A stretch of 64,000 nucleotides of DNA from JAMXLO01 sp963794185 (GTDB lineage: Bacteria; Pseudomonadota; Alphaproteobacteria; Acetobacterales; Acetobacteraceae), in NCBI GenBank assembly GCA_963794185.1, contig CAWCDM010000101.1, positions 20,019 to 84,018 on the forward strand, in the 5' to 3' direction. The notes beneath the pieces were generated by a model, which worked only from the letters and a program-made list of their open reading frames with translations, searched no databases and had not been told where the DNA came from. The translations under genes and the position numbers were made by a program. Shown piece by piece: positions 8,641-18,215 of this stretch (positions within the stretch are counted from its first letter, which is position 1; each line of letters opens with the position of its first letter).

Positions 8641-10938
8641 ATTCTCATCTGGACCGTGCGTCAACGTTCCGGTGCCGGGACGGCCGAGGCCGCTGAGGTT
8701 GTTGTACGCCAGTGTCGCAACGCCGAGTCCGTCGTACTTGAAGTCGTATTGAAGCGTGTGCTTGCCGGGAGCCAGCGCCTCGGCGCTTTCCCAGCGTACG
8801 CGCTTCAGGTCCAGCAGGTTCCACAGGAATACCGGCTTGCCCTTCAGCAGATACAGCCCGTATCCACCGAACCGCCCGCCATCGGTGACGATCATGCCCT
8901 CGGCACCGCCCTGCGGCACGTCGATCTCCGCCGTGATGGTATAGGAGGTATCGAGGACGTCCGGCCCGGTGCCGCGCGGTTGGCCGGTGACCGGTACGCC
9001 CGTGTAGGTGAACACCTTTCGGCCGCCCGTCATGGATGGGCGTGGCGTCACCATACGCGTTGCCACCGAGGCATCCAGCGGCAGCACCTGATACCTGGCG
9101 AATTCGGCAAACATCAGGTCCGTCATCTCACGAAGCTTGGGCGCATTGGCCGCGGCCACGTCGGTGTACTGGGTCCAGTCATGCCGCACATCGTACAGTT
9201 CGAATTTGTACGCGCTGGCGGGATCGGTGACCACCTTGCCGAGCAGCTCCCACGGCGCACGCACCGGCACCCCGCTCAGCATCCAGCCGTCGTTGTACAG
9301 CCCCTGCACGCCCATCATCTCGAAATACTGGGTATGATGCGGTGACGGCGCGTCGGCGTTGGCCTTGTCGAAGCTGTAGGCCATGCTGACGCCCTCGATC
9401 GGCTTCTGTGCAATGCCGTCTACCATCACCGGTGCGGGGATTCCGGTGACCTCCAGCAGCGTCGGCGCGATGTCGATCACATGGTGGAACTGCCAGCGGA
9501 TGCCGCCCTTGTCGGTGATGTGGCCCGGCCAGGAGATCGTCATGCCCTGGCGCGTGCCGCCGAAGAACGACGGGATCTGCTTGGTCCACTTGTAGGGCGT
9601 GTCGAACGCCCAGGCCCACGGCACCGCGAAGTGGTTATACGCAAATTGCGATCCCCAGGCGTCGTAGAACTTCATCTGCTCGGCCACCGGCAGTTCCACG
9701 CCATTGAACTGCAAGACCTCGCTGGGCGTGCCGTTCGGCGAGCCTTCGGCCGATGCTCCGTTGTCGCCGCTGATGTAGATGATCAGCGTGTTGTCCAGCT
9801 TGCCCATGTACTGCACCGCCTGGATCACCCGGCCGATCTCATGGTCGGTGTAGGCAAGATACGCCGCATAGACGTTGACCTGCCTGATGAAGAGCTTCTT
9901 GTCCTCGTCGTTCAGCGAGTCCCAGGTCTTCAACAGCTTGTCCGGCCAGGGTGTCAGTATCGCGTCCTGTGGGATCACGCCGAGCTTCTGCTGGTTGGCG
10001 AAGATCTGGTCGCGCAGCGCGTTCCAGCCCTTGTCGAACAGGTGCATGTCGGTGATCTTCTGGATCCATTCCGGCGTCGGCTGGTGCGGTGCGTGCGTGC
10101 CGCCTGGCACGTAATACAGGAGGAACGGCATGTCGGGATTGATGTCATTCAACTGGTCCATCCAGTGAATGGCGTCATCGGCCATTGCAGTGGTCAGGTT
10201 CCACGTGGGATTCCCGACATAGGGGTAGATCGCGGTGGTGTTGCGGAACAGGTTCGGCTCCCACTGGCTGGCGTCGCCACCGACGAAACCATAGAAGTAT
10301 TCGAAGCCCATCCCGGTCGGCCACTGGCTGAACGGCCCGGCTTGGCTCGCGGTCCAGGTCGGCGTGTTGTGGTCTTTGCCGAACCAGGAGGTGCGGTAGC
10401 CGTTCTCCAGCAGGATGCGGCCGATCGTCGCGCTGTCCCTGCCAATGAAGCTGTTGTAGCCGGGGTAGCCCGTGGCCGCCTCGGAGATCACGCCGAAGCC
10501 CACCGAGTGGTGGTTGCGACCGGTGATCAGCGCTGCACGCGTGGGCGAGCACAGCGAGGTCGAATGGAAGTTGGTATAGCGCAGGCCGTCATTGGCGATC
10601 CGGTCGAGCGCCGGTGTCGGGATCACACCACCGAAGGTGGAGGGCGCGGAGAAGCCGACGTCGTCGGTCATGACCAGCAGGATGTTGGGCGCGCCTTTCG
10701 GCGGCACCACGGTCATCGGCCACGCCGACCTGGACTGCGCGGCATTCAGTTCGATCTGGCCGGTAAACGGCGGCGGCGGCGGCGGCAGGTAGCGGCCGTC
10801 GATTGTCGTCGTCGCGTCGGGCGAGCCGGGCGTGCCGGTGACCTGCTGCCCAAACGCCACGCCCCCGAGCGACAGCGCGAGGCCGGCGATTGCAAGGGCG
10901 ACGCAGGCGAGCAACGACGTGATCCGATTGTTTGGCAT
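8608..10938 (-). CDS. Secreted arylsulfatase (type I, formylglycine-dependent)
   Basis: This 776-residue alkaline-phosphatase-superfamily sulfatase hydrolyses sulfate esters. A signal peptide (ALAIAGLALSLGGVAFGQ) predicts periplasmic location. PNILLVMTDDVGF near residue 80 gives the calcium-ligand Asp pair. LCSPTRAALITGRN carries the C-x-P-x-R motif whose Cys becomes formylglycine. YISGDNGASAEGSPNG is a later metal site. The ATG at 10938 has GGGGA five bases upstream. After GRPGTGTLT the sequence leaves the family pattern and ends within a dispersed repeat, so the C-terminal strand seems truncated or replaced. No maturase gene is nearby. Confidence 0.93.
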   Translation of the reverse strand: MPNNRITSLLACVALAIAGLALSLGGVAFGQQVTGTPGSPDATTTIDGRYLPPPPPPFTGQIELNAAQSRSAWPMTVVPPKGAPNILLVMTDDVGFSAPSTFGGVIPTPALDRIANDGLRYTNFHSTSLCSPTRAALITGRNHHSVGFGVISEAATGYPGYNSFIGRDSATIGRILLENGYRTSWFGKDHNTPTWTASQAGPFSQWPTGMGFEYFYGFVGGDASQWEPNLFRNTTAIYPYVGNPTWNLTTAMADDAIHWMDQLNDINPDMPFLLYYVPGGTHAPHQPTPEWIQKITDMHLFDKGWNALRDQIFANQQKLGVIPQDAILTPWPDKLLKTWDSLNDEDKKLFIRQVNVYAAYLAYTDHEIGRVIQAVQYMGKLDNTLIIYISGDNGASAEGSPNGTPSEVLQFNGVELPVAEQMKFYDAWGSQFAYNHFAVPWAWAFDTPYKWTKQIPSFFGGTRQGMTISWPGHITDKGGIRWQFHHVIDIAPTLLEVTGIPAPVMVDGIAQKPIEGVSMAYSFDKANADAPSPHHTQYFEMMGVQGLYNDGWMLSGVPVRAPWELLGKVVTDPASAYKFELYDVRHDWTQYTDVAAANAPKLREMTDLMFAEFARYQVLPLDASVATRMVTPRPSMTGGRKVFTYTGVPVTGQPRGTGPDVLDTSYTITAEIDVPQGGAEGMIVTDGGRFGGYGLYLLKGKPVFLWNLLDLKRVRWESAEALAPGKHTLQYDFKYDGLGVATLAYNNLSGLGRPGTGTLTHGPDENSLWNSELCAL

Positions 10939-11324
10939 GGTTTCCCCGCTTGGAAGATTGACCGGCACGCAGGTCCGCAGCTCAGGCCAGCGCCTGCAGC
11001 GACCTCGTCAGCGTAACCAGAGACCCAGACTAGTGCACAAAGTCATTGATCTGGATCAAGACGGCATCGCGTCGGTAACTTGGCGGCTCGCGACCTCGGC
11101 CATCGCTCCGGTCGGCGGTCGGTGCGCTGGAGGAGCTTGAACGAGGCCATGGACGAGGTGAGGATCAGGACGATCAGGAGCCGGTCCAGACCGTTTCGGC
11201 CGGATCATAGATGACCCCAACCCGATGCTGCTGGGACGGTTTGGCTGCTTCGAAGCATCCGTGGGATCAGACGCAGCGAAGCCGACCTCAAGCGCCGCCT
11301 TCGAACTAGCGAGACACTCTCCGC
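10939..11324. other. Intergenic region upstream of divergent sulfatase and rlpA genes
   Basis: This 386-base stretch separates two divergent genes. It carries the sulfatase ribosome-binding site, an FNR-type box at 11046-11059 and presumably promoters for both directions. No convincing gene was found. Confidence 0.6.
11046..11059. promoter_or_regulatory. FNR/FixK/Anr-type box
   Basis: The sequence TTGATCTGGATCAA is a perfect TTGAT-N4-ATCAA palindrome, the consensus bound by CRP/FNR-family oxygen or redox regulators. It lies about 108 bases upstream of the sulfatase start and about 265 upstream of rlpA. The position is compatible with control of the sulfatase promoter, but the transcription start is unknown. 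Confidence 0.6.
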
Positions 11325-12227
11325 ATGAATGCACGCAACGGGTCCGCCGAACTTTCGCGGCCAGCCCTCGCTCTGCTGCTGGCCGTCCTCGCGACCTCCT
11401 GTCATCGCCCGCCGCCGCCGGCCAATCCGCACTACGTTCTCGGTGCTCCCTATCAGGTCGGCGGCGCCTGGTATTATCCGCGCGAGCGCTACGAACTGCA
11501 GGAGACTGGGCTCGCAACGGTCTATCCGTCCGGCCATGCGGACCTCACCGCGGATGGCGAGGTGTTCGATCAGACGGCGCTCGCAGCCGCGCATCAGACG
11601 CTGCAGCTTCCTGCGATCGCGCGGCTGACCAATCTGGAGAACGGGAGGCAGGTCCTGGTGCGGATCAATGACCGGGGACCGGCGACTCCGCACCGTCTGA
11701 TCGAGGTCACGCGTCGGACGGCGGCGCTGCTCGATTTTCCGGCCGATGGCGCGGCGCGCGTACGGCTGCAGGTGCAGCCGACGGAGAGCTACGCGGCCGT
11801 CGATGCGGTGCCAGGTGCGCCGATGCTGGAACTCGCGACGGCGCCGCTTGGGGCGGTGCAGCAGACCGACTTGCCGCCACCCGGTGGCAAGTCGCCGGTG
11901 AACGCCGCGGCGGCGCCCACGCCAGCGCAGCCAACGGCGCAGACGGTCGCGGCAACGGACCTGCGGCTGCGGGAGACGGTGACCCGGGGATCGCCCGAGC
12001 CCGGCAACCTGTTCGTGCGGCTCGGCACGTTCCAGACCTTCGCCTACGCCGATATCCAGCGCGCGCGGGTCGCCAGGCTCGGCGCGCGCATCGTCAGCAC
12101 CCGCGAGGGACGGGTCCAGACGCATCGGGTCATGGTCGGGCCATTCACCAGCGTGCAGCAGGCTGACGCGGTGCTGGACCAGGTGCTCCTTGCGGGAGTA
12201 ACCGATGCTCGAATCGTGGTGGAATAG
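11325..12227 (+). CDS. rlpA: RlpA-family septal ring lytic transglycosylase with SPOR domain
   Basis: This 300-residue exported protein starts with a hydrophobic signal ending near a possible lipobox (LATSC). Residues 60-150 form a double-psi beta barrel with the RlpA motif RLTNLENGRQVLVRINDRGP, including the conserved Asp. A Pro/Ala-rich linker follows. The last 75 residues (LFVRLGTFQTFAYADIQ onward) form a SPOR domain that binds denuded septal glycan. RlpA cleaves or remodels peptidoglycan at the division site. The next gene, dacC, is 14 bases downstream, so the two probably form a cell-wall operon with tmk. Confidence 0.9.
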   Translation: MNARNGSAELSRPALALLLAVLATSCHRPPPPANPHYVLGAPYQVGGAWYYPRERYELQETGLATVYPSGHADLTADGEVFDQTALAAAHQTLQLPAIARLTNLENGRQVLVRINDRGPATPHRLIEVTRRTAALLDFPADGAARVRLQVQPTESYAAVDAVPGAPMLELATAPLGAVQQTDLPPPGGKSPVNAAAAPTPAQPTAQTVAATDLRLRETVTRGSPEPGNLFVRLGTFQTFAYADIQRARVARLGARIVSTREGRVQTHRVMVGPFTSVQQADAVLDQVLLAGVTDARIVVE

Positions 12228-12241
12228 GAGTCGAAGTCGCC

Positions 12242-13459
12242 ATGCTCACGCGTCGGTCCGCCGTGCTGGTGTCTGCGTTCTTCGCTGCCGGCGCGCTGCC
12301 GGCGAAGGCACAACCCCATCACCCTGCCTCCGGCAAGCCCGGCGCGCGGGGGGCGAAGAAGGACCAGCCGCCCGGCAGCCCGGCGGATACGCCGCTCGGG
12401 CAGGTGGATACATCGGCACGCTGGGCGTTCATTCAGGACTTCACCACCGGCGCGACGCTGCTGGAGAAGAACGCCGACGTCCCGATGCCGCCCTCCTCGA
12501 TGACCAAGCTGATGACGATCTATCTGGTCTACGAGCGGCTGAAGCAGGGCAAGATGAAGCTCGACGACACGCTGCTGGTGAGCGACCGCGCTTGGAAGAT
12601 GGGCGGGTCGAAGATGTTCGTGCAGGTCGGCACGCAGGTGGCGGCGGAGGACCTGATCCGCGGCGTGATCGTGCAGTCGGGCAACGACGCCTGCATCGTG
12701 TTCGCCGAGGCGATCGCGGGGTCCGAGGAGCAGTTCGCCGAGCTGATGAACCAGAAGGCGAAGGAACTCGGGCTGGCGAACTCGAATTTCAAGAATTCGA
12801 CCGGCTGGCCGGATCCCGATCAGCACATGAGCTGCCGCGACATCGCCACGCTGGCGCGTCGCATCATCCGCGATTTTCCCGAGTACTATCATTACGATTC
12901 CGAGAAGTCGTTCAAGTACAACAACATCGAGCAGGGCAACCGCAATCCGCTGGTGCAGAAGGGCACGGCCGACGGGCTCAAGACCGGCCACACGGAGGCC
13001 GGCGCGTACGGTCTGGCGGCGAGCAGCAAGCGCGGCGAGCGGCGGGTGATCGTGGTGCTCAACGGGCTCGAGTCGATGCACCAGCGCGCCGAGGAAGGCG
13101 AGCGGCTGATGGACTGGGCGTTCGCGAATTTCGAGGACGTGACGTTGTTCACCGCGGGCGACGTGGTGGAGCGCGTTCGGGTGTGGCTGGGCACGGCCGC
13201 GACGGTACCGCTGGTCGGCGGGCGCGATCTTGTCGTGACGATGCCGCGCAACTGGCGGAAGAACGCGTCGGTGAAGATGACCTACGACGCGCCGATCTAT
13301 GCGCCGGTGGCAAAGGGGACGACGCTCGGCAAGCTCACGGTCGTGGGGCAGGGCGTGCCGGCGATGGAGGTGCCGCTGCTGGCCGGCGACGACGTGCCGA
13401 AGCTCAGCCTGCCCGGGCGCGCGATCGCGGTGGTGTCGCATTACGTGACAGGTGGTTGA
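12242..13459 (+). CDS. dacC: D-alanyl-D-alanine carboxypeptidase (PBP5/6 type)
   Basis: This 405-residue penicillin-binding carboxypeptidase trims the terminal D-Ala of peptidoglycan stem peptides. A cleavable signal (AFFAAGALPAKAQ) is followed by the three active-site motifs: SSMTKLMT (SxxK, nucleophile Ser), SGNDACI (SxN) and KTGHTEAGAY (KTG). The C-terminal PBP5_C-like beta domain runs from about residue 290. The alphaproteobacterial context rlpA-dacC-tmk supports the call. dacC is used loosely, because paralogues dacA and dacC cannot be told apart here. Confidence 0.93.
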   Translation: MLTRRSAVLVSAFFAAGALPAKAQPHHPASGKPGARGAKKDQPPGSPADTPLGQVDTSARWAFIQDFTTGATLLEKNADVPMPPSSMTKLMTIYLVYERLKQGKMKLDDTLLVSDRAWKMGGSKMFVQVGTQVAAEDLIRGVIVQSGNDACIVFAEAIAGSEEQFAELMNQKAKELGLANSNFKNSTGWPDPDQHMSCRDIATLARRIIRDFPEYYHYDSEKSFKYNNIEQGNRNPLVQKGTADGLKTGHTEAGAYGLAASSKRGERRVIVVLNGLESMHQRAEEGERLMDWAFANFEDVTLFTAGDVVERVRVWLGTAATVPLVGGRDLVVTMPRNWRKNASVKMTYDAPIYAPVAKGTTLGKLTVVGQGVPAMEVPLLAGDDVPKLSLPGRAIAVVSHYVTGG

Positions 13460-13468
13460 GGGTGCCGC

Positions 13469-14101
13469 GTGCAAACCGGCCGGTTCATCACGCTTGAAGG
13501 CGGCGAAGGTGCCGGGAAGTCCACGCAGACGCGGCTGCTCGCCGATGCACTGGTGCAACTTGGCCTGCCGGTGCTGCGCACACGCGAGCCGGGCGGCGCG
13601 CCGGGCGCCGAAATCCTGCGCGGCCTGCTGCTGGGCGGTTCGGTGGACTGGTCGCCGCAGGCGGAGGCGCTGCTGCACTTCGCCGCCCGTGCCGAGCATG
13701 TGGAGAAGACAATCCGACCGGCGCTGGCAGCAGGAATGTGGGTGGTGTGCGACCGGTTCTTCAACTCGACGATGGCGTACCAGGGTTATGGTCAGGGTGC
13801 GGATCGCGCCATGATTGCGGCCCTGACGGGGCTGCTGCGGCTTGCCCCGGACGTTACGATCATCCTGGATGTCAGCGGGGTCGTCGCGACCGCACGGCAA
13901 CTGATGCGAGGTGGGCACGCAGACCGTTATGAGCGGCTCGATGCGCTGTTCCATGCACGCGCGAACCAGGGTTTTCGCGATATCGCGGCTGCGGCGCCCG
14001 AACGATGTGTGCTGATCGCCGGCGATGGAACGGAAAGCGACGTTCATGCGGCGATCATGCAGGCGCTGCGTCAAAGGCTCGCATTGCCCGATCGAACGTA
14101 G
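13469..14101 (+). CDS. tmk: Thymidylate kinase
   Basis: This 210-residue dTMP kinase phosphorylates dTMP to dTDP for DNA synthesis. FITLEGGEGAGKSTQ is the P-loop, REPGGAPGAE the dTMP-binding DR/EPGG segment, and CDRFFNSTMAYQGYG the conserved DRY-type motif with lid. The GTG start follows dacC by nine bases. In many alphaproteobacteria holB follows tmk, but here the operon ends at a palindromic region. Confidence 0.95.
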   Translation: MQTGRFITLEGGEGAGKSTQTRLLADALVQLGLPVLRTREPGGAPGAEILRGLLLGGSVDWSPQAEALLHFAARAEHVEKTIRPALAAGMWVVCDRFFNSTMAYQGYGQGADRAMIAALTGLLRLAPDVTIILDVSGVVATARQLMRGGHADRYERLDALFHARANQGFRDIAAAAPERCVLIAGDGTESDVHAAIMQALRQRLALPDRT

Positions 14102-14113
14102 CGCGCCGGCGTA

Positions 14114-14160
14114 AACTCCCTCTCCGCCCCTCGGGGCGGAGAGGGCCGGGGTGAGGTGGG
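14114..14160. repeat. GC-rich palindromic repeat, left copy
   Basis: CCCTCTCCGCCCC and GGGGCGGAGAGGG form a near-perfect hairpin (14116-14143), followed by GGGGTGAGGTGGGGG. It sits right after tmk and is inverted relative to the copy at 14291-14334. It probably terminates tmk transcription. This repeat type is common between bacterial genes. Confidence 0.75.
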
Positions 14161-14290
14161 GGCTGATGCCACCGACCCCGCGCGTTCCGTCGACCTTGCC
14201 GGTCATGGCTACCTGGTCATCCGGTTTCGGAACAACGACGTGATCGAAAACGACGGGTTTACGCATGTCGCGCCGGGTGCGATGGGAGAG
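14161..14290 (+). pseudogene. Remnant of a DUF559-type (very-short-patch-repair-like) protein
   Basis: Between the two inverted repeats, the plus frame reads VDLAGHGYLVIRFRNNDVIE. This matches the C-terminal core of DUF559 endonuclease-like proteins (GYRVIRFWNNDVL pattern). No start codon or upstream domain remains. The frame runs on into the right-hand repeat as PPPHPDPLRPRGRRG, a tail seen when such genes read into these repeats. It is interpreted as a dead fragment. Confidence 0.5.
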
Positions 14291-14334
14291 CCCCCACCTC
14301 ACCCTGACCCTCTCCGCCCCCGAGGGCGGAGAGG
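14291..14334. repeat. GC-rich palindromic repeat, right copy
   Basis: CCCCCACCTCACCCT followed by a CCCTCTCCGCCC / GGGCGGAGAGGG hairpin is the inverted partner of 14114-14160. Together they flank the DUF559 fragment. The repeat lies downstream of kdsA (minus strand) and likely serves as its terminator. Confidence 0.75.
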
Positions 14335-14378
14335 GAAACGTGCGGATCTGGGTGGTCGGCCGGGTTCATTCGAAACAC

Positions 14379-15213
14379 CTATGACTGGCGCTTTGCCAGT
14401 GCGTCGTACTCCTTCAACCGCGCAACCAGCGCCGGCATGTCCCGCAGGGCGATCATGTTCGGGCCGTCGCTTGGCGCGCGGTCCGGATCGGGGTGGGTCT
14501 CGATGAACACCGCCGCCACGCCCAACCGCGACGGCGGCGCGCGCCAGCACCGGGGCGAATTCGCGCTGTCCGCCCGACGTCGTGCCCTGGCCGCCTGGCT
14601 GCTGCACCGAATGCGTCGCGTCGAACACCACCGGGTATCCCGTGCGCGCCATGATCGGCAGCCCGCGGAAATCCGTGACCAGCGTGTTGTAGCCGAAGCT
14701 CGCGCCGCGCTCGCACAGCAGGATGTTCTCATTGCCGGTGCTGGCGATCTTGGCCGCGACGTTCGCCATGTCCCACGGCGCCAGGAACTGTCCCTTCTTC
14801 ACATTGATCGGCCGTCCGGTTTCGCCCGCGGCGAGCAGCAGATCGGTCTGGCGGCACAGGAAGGCGGGGATCTGCAGCACGTCCACCGCCTGCGCCGCGA
14901 TGGCGCATTGCTCCGGCGCGTGCACGTCGGTCAGCACCGGCAGTCCGGTCGCCTCGCGCACGTCGGCGAGAATGCCGAGGCCGTCGCCGATGCCAACGCC
15001 GCGCTGCGTCGCGACGCTGGTACGGTTCGCTTTGTCGAAGCTCGACTTGTAGATCAGCTTGACACCGGTCGCGTCGGACATCTCGCGCAAGGCCGCCGCA
15101 ACCTCCAGAGCATGGGCCCGCGATTCGATCTGACACGGCCCGGAGATCAGCGCGAACGGAAGGTCGTTGCCGATCGCGACTGGGCCGACCAGGATGGTGC
15201 GCTGCTCAGACAA
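14379..15213 (-). CDS. kdsA: 3-deoxy-8-phosphooctulonate synthase KdsA (one frameshift in this sequence)
   Basis: KdsA condenses phosphoenolpyruvate with arabinose-5-phosphate to make KDO-8-phosphate for lipopolysaccharide. FALISGPCQIESRAHALEVA, KSSFDKANRTS and PVLTDVHAPEQC are the characteristic blocks, and the C-terminal block VFIETHPDPDRAPSDGPNM lies in a second frame. Removing one G from the run at 14521-14523 restores 277 residues, the normal length. The proposed start is TTG at 15213, overlapping the pyrG stop by eight bases. The frameshift is probably a sequencing error. Confidence 0.93.
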
Positions 15214-16838
15214 GGCGCGCCTGGCGCACCGCCGCCGCGATGAACCCCGCAAACAGCGGATGCGGGTCGAACGGCTTCGACTTCAGCTCCGGATGATACT
15301 GCACGCCGACGAACCACGGATGCGCGGGCAACTCGATGATCTCCGGCAGCACGCCGTCCGGCGACATGCCGGAGAACCGCATCCCGGTCCGCTCCAGGCA
15401 TTCCTTGTAGTTGACGTTCACCTCGTAGCGGTGACGGTGGCGTTCCTCGATGCGCGGCGCACCGCCGTACAGATCGCGCACCAGGCTCCCTGCGCTCAGC
15501 ACCGCCGGATACGCGCCAAGCCGCATGGTGCCGCCGAGATCGCCGCCTTCCATGCGCCGCTCCATTTCGTTGCCGCGCGCCCACTCGGTCAGCAGCCCCA
15601 CGACCGGGTTCGTCGCACGGTCCGAACTCGGTGGACGATGCACGGCGCAGGCCGGCGAGATTGCGCGCCGCCTCGATCACCGCCATCTGCATGCCGAAGC
15701 AGATGCCGAAGAACGGCACGTTCCGCTCGCGCGCGAAGCGCACCGCCTCGATCTTGCCCGGGGTGCCGCGTTCGCCGAAGCCGCCCGGCACCAGAATGCC
15801 GTTCACCTCCTCGAGCCGGTGCACCGCGCCGTCCTGCTCGAACACCTCGCTGTCGACCCAGTCGAGCGCAACGCGCACGCGGTTGGCGATGCCGCCATGC
15901 GCCAGCGCCTCGCCCAGCGATTTATAGCTGTCGAGCAGGTTGGTGTACTTGCCCACGACGGCGATGCGCACCTCGCCTTCCGGCGCGCGGATCGCATCGA
16001 CGATGTCCTGCCAGCGCGACAGATCGGGCTCCCCATCCGCCGGCAGATCGAAATGCCGCAGCACCTCGCGATCCATGCCCTCGGCGTGATAGGCGATCGG
16101 CACGGCGTAGATCGTGTCGACGTCGAGCGCGGCGATCACCGACCGCGGACGGACATTGCAGAACAGCGCGATCTTGCGCCGCTCGTTCTCCGGGATCGGC
16201 CGGTCGCAGCGGCACAGCAGCATCTGCGGCTGGATGCCGACATTCAGCAGCTCCTTCACCGAGTGCTGCGTCGGCTTGGTCTTCAGCTCGCCGGCGGACG
16301 GGATGAACGGCACCAGCGTCAGGTGCACGAACATCGCCCGCTCCGGACCGAGCTCGTTGCCGAGTTGGCGGATCGCTTCCAGGAACGGCAGGCTCTCGAT
16401 GTCGCCGACCGTGCCGCCGATCTCCACCAGCACGAAGTCGAGGCCGGCGGTGTCGCGGACGATTGCCTCCTTGATCGCATCGGTGATGTGCGGGATCACC
16501 TGCACGGTTGCGCCGAGATAGTCGCCGCGCCGCTCCTTGGCGATCACCTCGGAATAGATGCGCCCGGTGGTGGCGTTGTCGAAGCGGTTGGCGTGCACGC
16601 CGGTGAAGCGCTCGTAGTGGCCGAGGTCCAGGTCGGTCTCGGCGCCATCGTCGGTGACGTAGACCTCGCCGTGCTGGTACGGGCTCATCGTGCCGGGATC
16701 GACGTTCAGGTAGGGATCGAGCTTGCGCAGCCGGACGGAGAATCCGCGCGCCTGCAACAGGGCGCCGAGCGACGCAGAGGCGATTCCTTTGCCGAGTGAG
16801 GAGACCACGCCGCCTGTGATGAACACGTACCGCGTCAT
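15206..16838 (-). CDS. pyrG: CTP synthase PyrG (one frameshift in this sequence)
   Basis: PyrG makes CTP from UTP, ATP and glutamine. The N-terminal synthetase domain starts MTRYVFITGGVVSSLGKGIA and includes KLDPYLNVDPGTMSPYQHGE. The C-terminal class I amidotransferase domain has the nucleophile in FFGICFGMQ and the catalytic His/Glu in GVQYHPELKSKP. The two frames join by dropping the base at 15617, giving 543 residues. It lies between secG and kdsA, the standard order in this group. PyrG is essential, so a true disruption is unlikely. Confidence 0.95.
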
Positions 16839-16892
16839 GGACGGATAGTATACGAACCCGAATCGGGGAACGGGAAGCCCACGCTCGCATTA

Positions 16893-17276
16893 TCACGCAT
16901 GCGTCAGATCGGGACTCAGTTGTTCGGGTACCGACGGGCCTTTCGGCGCCGCGGGCGCCTCGGTTGTCGGTGCAGGCGCTGCCGGCAGTGCGCCGCCTGG
17001 GGCTGGGGCCGGGGCGGGGTTCTCCAGCAACGAGCCGCCAACGCCGGTGGTGCCATGGTTCAGCAGCGCAAGGATGAGCGACAGCGCCATGAACAGGGTG
17101 GCAAGGATCGCCGTGGTGCGCGTCAGCAGGTTTGCCGTGCCACGACCGGACATGAAGGCGCCCATGCCCTGGGAGCTGCCGATCCCCAGGCCGCCGCCCT
17201 CGCTGCGCTGGATCAGCACCACGCCGATCAGCGCGAGTGTGACGAACAGGTGGATGATCAGCAGGACGGTGGTCAT
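16893..17276 (-). CDS. secG: Preprotein translocase subunit SecG
   Basis: SecG is the small SecYEG subunit that aids preprotein movement across the inner membrane. This 127-residue protein has two transmembrane segments (TVLLIIHLFVTLALIGVVLI, and ATLFMALSLILALL) separated by the conserved SEGGGLGIGSSQGMGAFMSG loop. A Pro/Ala-rich C-terminal tail of about 45 residues is typical of alphaproteobacteria. It lies between tpiA and pyrG. Confidence 0.93.
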   Translation of the reverse strand: MTTVLLIIHLFVTLALIGVVLIQRSEGGGLGIGSSQGMGAFMSGRGTANLLTRTTAILATLFMALSLILALLNHGTTGVGGSLLENPAPAPAPGGALPAAPAPTTEAPAAPKGPSVPEQLSPDLTHA

Positions 17277-17312
17277 CAGGGTCCCTAAGGCAATGGCGGC
17301 GCAGTCCCCCCG

Positions 17313-17337
17313 ACCCCCTCCCGCAAGGGGAGGGGGA
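17313..17337 (-). terminator. Hairpin between tpiA and secG
   Basis: CCCCCTCCC and GGGGAGGGGG form a strong GC-rich stem with a short loop in the 83-base gap between tpiA and secG. No U-run follows, so it may be a repeat-type element or an attenuator instead of a strict intrinsic terminator. Confidence 0.45.
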
Positions 17338-17359
17338 ATAGAAGATCGGCGTCCGGCTA

Positions 17360-18097
17360 CTACCCCTCTCGCGCGGCCCCGGCAATCGCGAGGAAATCCT
17401 CCGCCTTCAGGCTGGCGCCACCTATCAGGCCGCCGCCGACATGCGGGACACCCAGCAGCGCCCCGGCGTTCGCCGGGCGCATCGAGCCGCCGTAGAGGAT
17501 CCGGATCCCGTGCCCCGGCTCGCCGAACTGGCGCGCCAGTTCCTCACGAATGAACGCGTGCATCGCCGCCACGTCCTGGTCGGTCGCCGTCCTGCCGGTG
17601 CCGATCGCCCAGACCGGCTCGTAGGCCACCACGCCGGCGAACGGCTTGGGCAGGCTGCCGGCGAGCTGCCAGCCCACCACCTCGGTCTGCTGACCCGACG
17701 CTCGCTGCTCCTCCGTCTCGCCGACACAGACAATGGGCGTCAGGCCGCCCGCGACGGCGGCCAGTACTTTTTCCCGGATCAGTTCGTCGGTCTCGCCGTG
17801 GTTCTGGCGACGCTCGGAATGGCCGAGGATCACCCACGCGGCGCCCGCGTCGCGCAGCATGGCAGCCGATATGTCGCCGGTATGCGCGCCTTGCTGCGCG
17901 GTGTGGCAATCCTGGCCGCCGACCGCCACCGTCGAGCCTTCCAGGATCTTCGCGACCGCTTCGAGCACAGTGAACGGCGGACAGACAAGCAGCTCGCAGC
18001 CTACGCCCTGAGCGCCCGCGCGCACGTCTTCGGCCAGCGTGATCGCATCGGCGCGCAATCCGTTCATCTTCCAGTTCCCGGCGATCAGCTGGCGCAT
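17360..18097 (-). CDS. tpiA: Triosephosphate isomerase
   Basis: TpiA interconverts dihydroxyacetone phosphate and glyceraldehyde-3-phosphate. The 245-residue TIM barrel shows GNWKMNG at the N-terminus (catalytic Lys), VILGHSERR (catalytic His), AYEPVWAIGTG (catalytic Glu, loop 6) and ILYGGSMRP plus GGLIGGASL for phosphate binding. It is divergent from ppiD with about 118 bases between, and upstream of secG-pyrG-kdsA on the same strand. Confidence 0.96.
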   Translation of the reverse strand: MRQLIAGNWKMNGLRADAITLAEDVRAGAQGVGCELLVCPPFTVLEAVAKILEGSTVAVGGQDCHTAQQGAHTGDISAAMLRDAGAAWVILGHSERRQNHGETDELIREKVLAAVAGGLTPIVCVGETEEQRASGQQTEVVGWQLAGSLPKPFAGVVAYEPVWAIGTGRTATDQDVAAMHAFIREELARQFGEPGHGIRILYGGSMRPANAGALLGVPHVGGGLIGGASLKAEDFLAIAGAAREG

Positions 18098-18215
18098 GGC
18101 AACTCCCTCGACTGTACGGCCCGTGCCGCGCGCCGCTGGTAGCCGAAAGCCCTAGCGCTGGCAAAGCATGGCGCCGGCTCGTATATGCTGCCACGCTGCC
18201 GCACGGAACTGTCGG

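Noticed and set aside
12044..14302. A 752-codon minus-strand frame across rlpA, dacC and tmk
   Set aside because: It is an antisense shadow of three well-supported genes and shows no domain.
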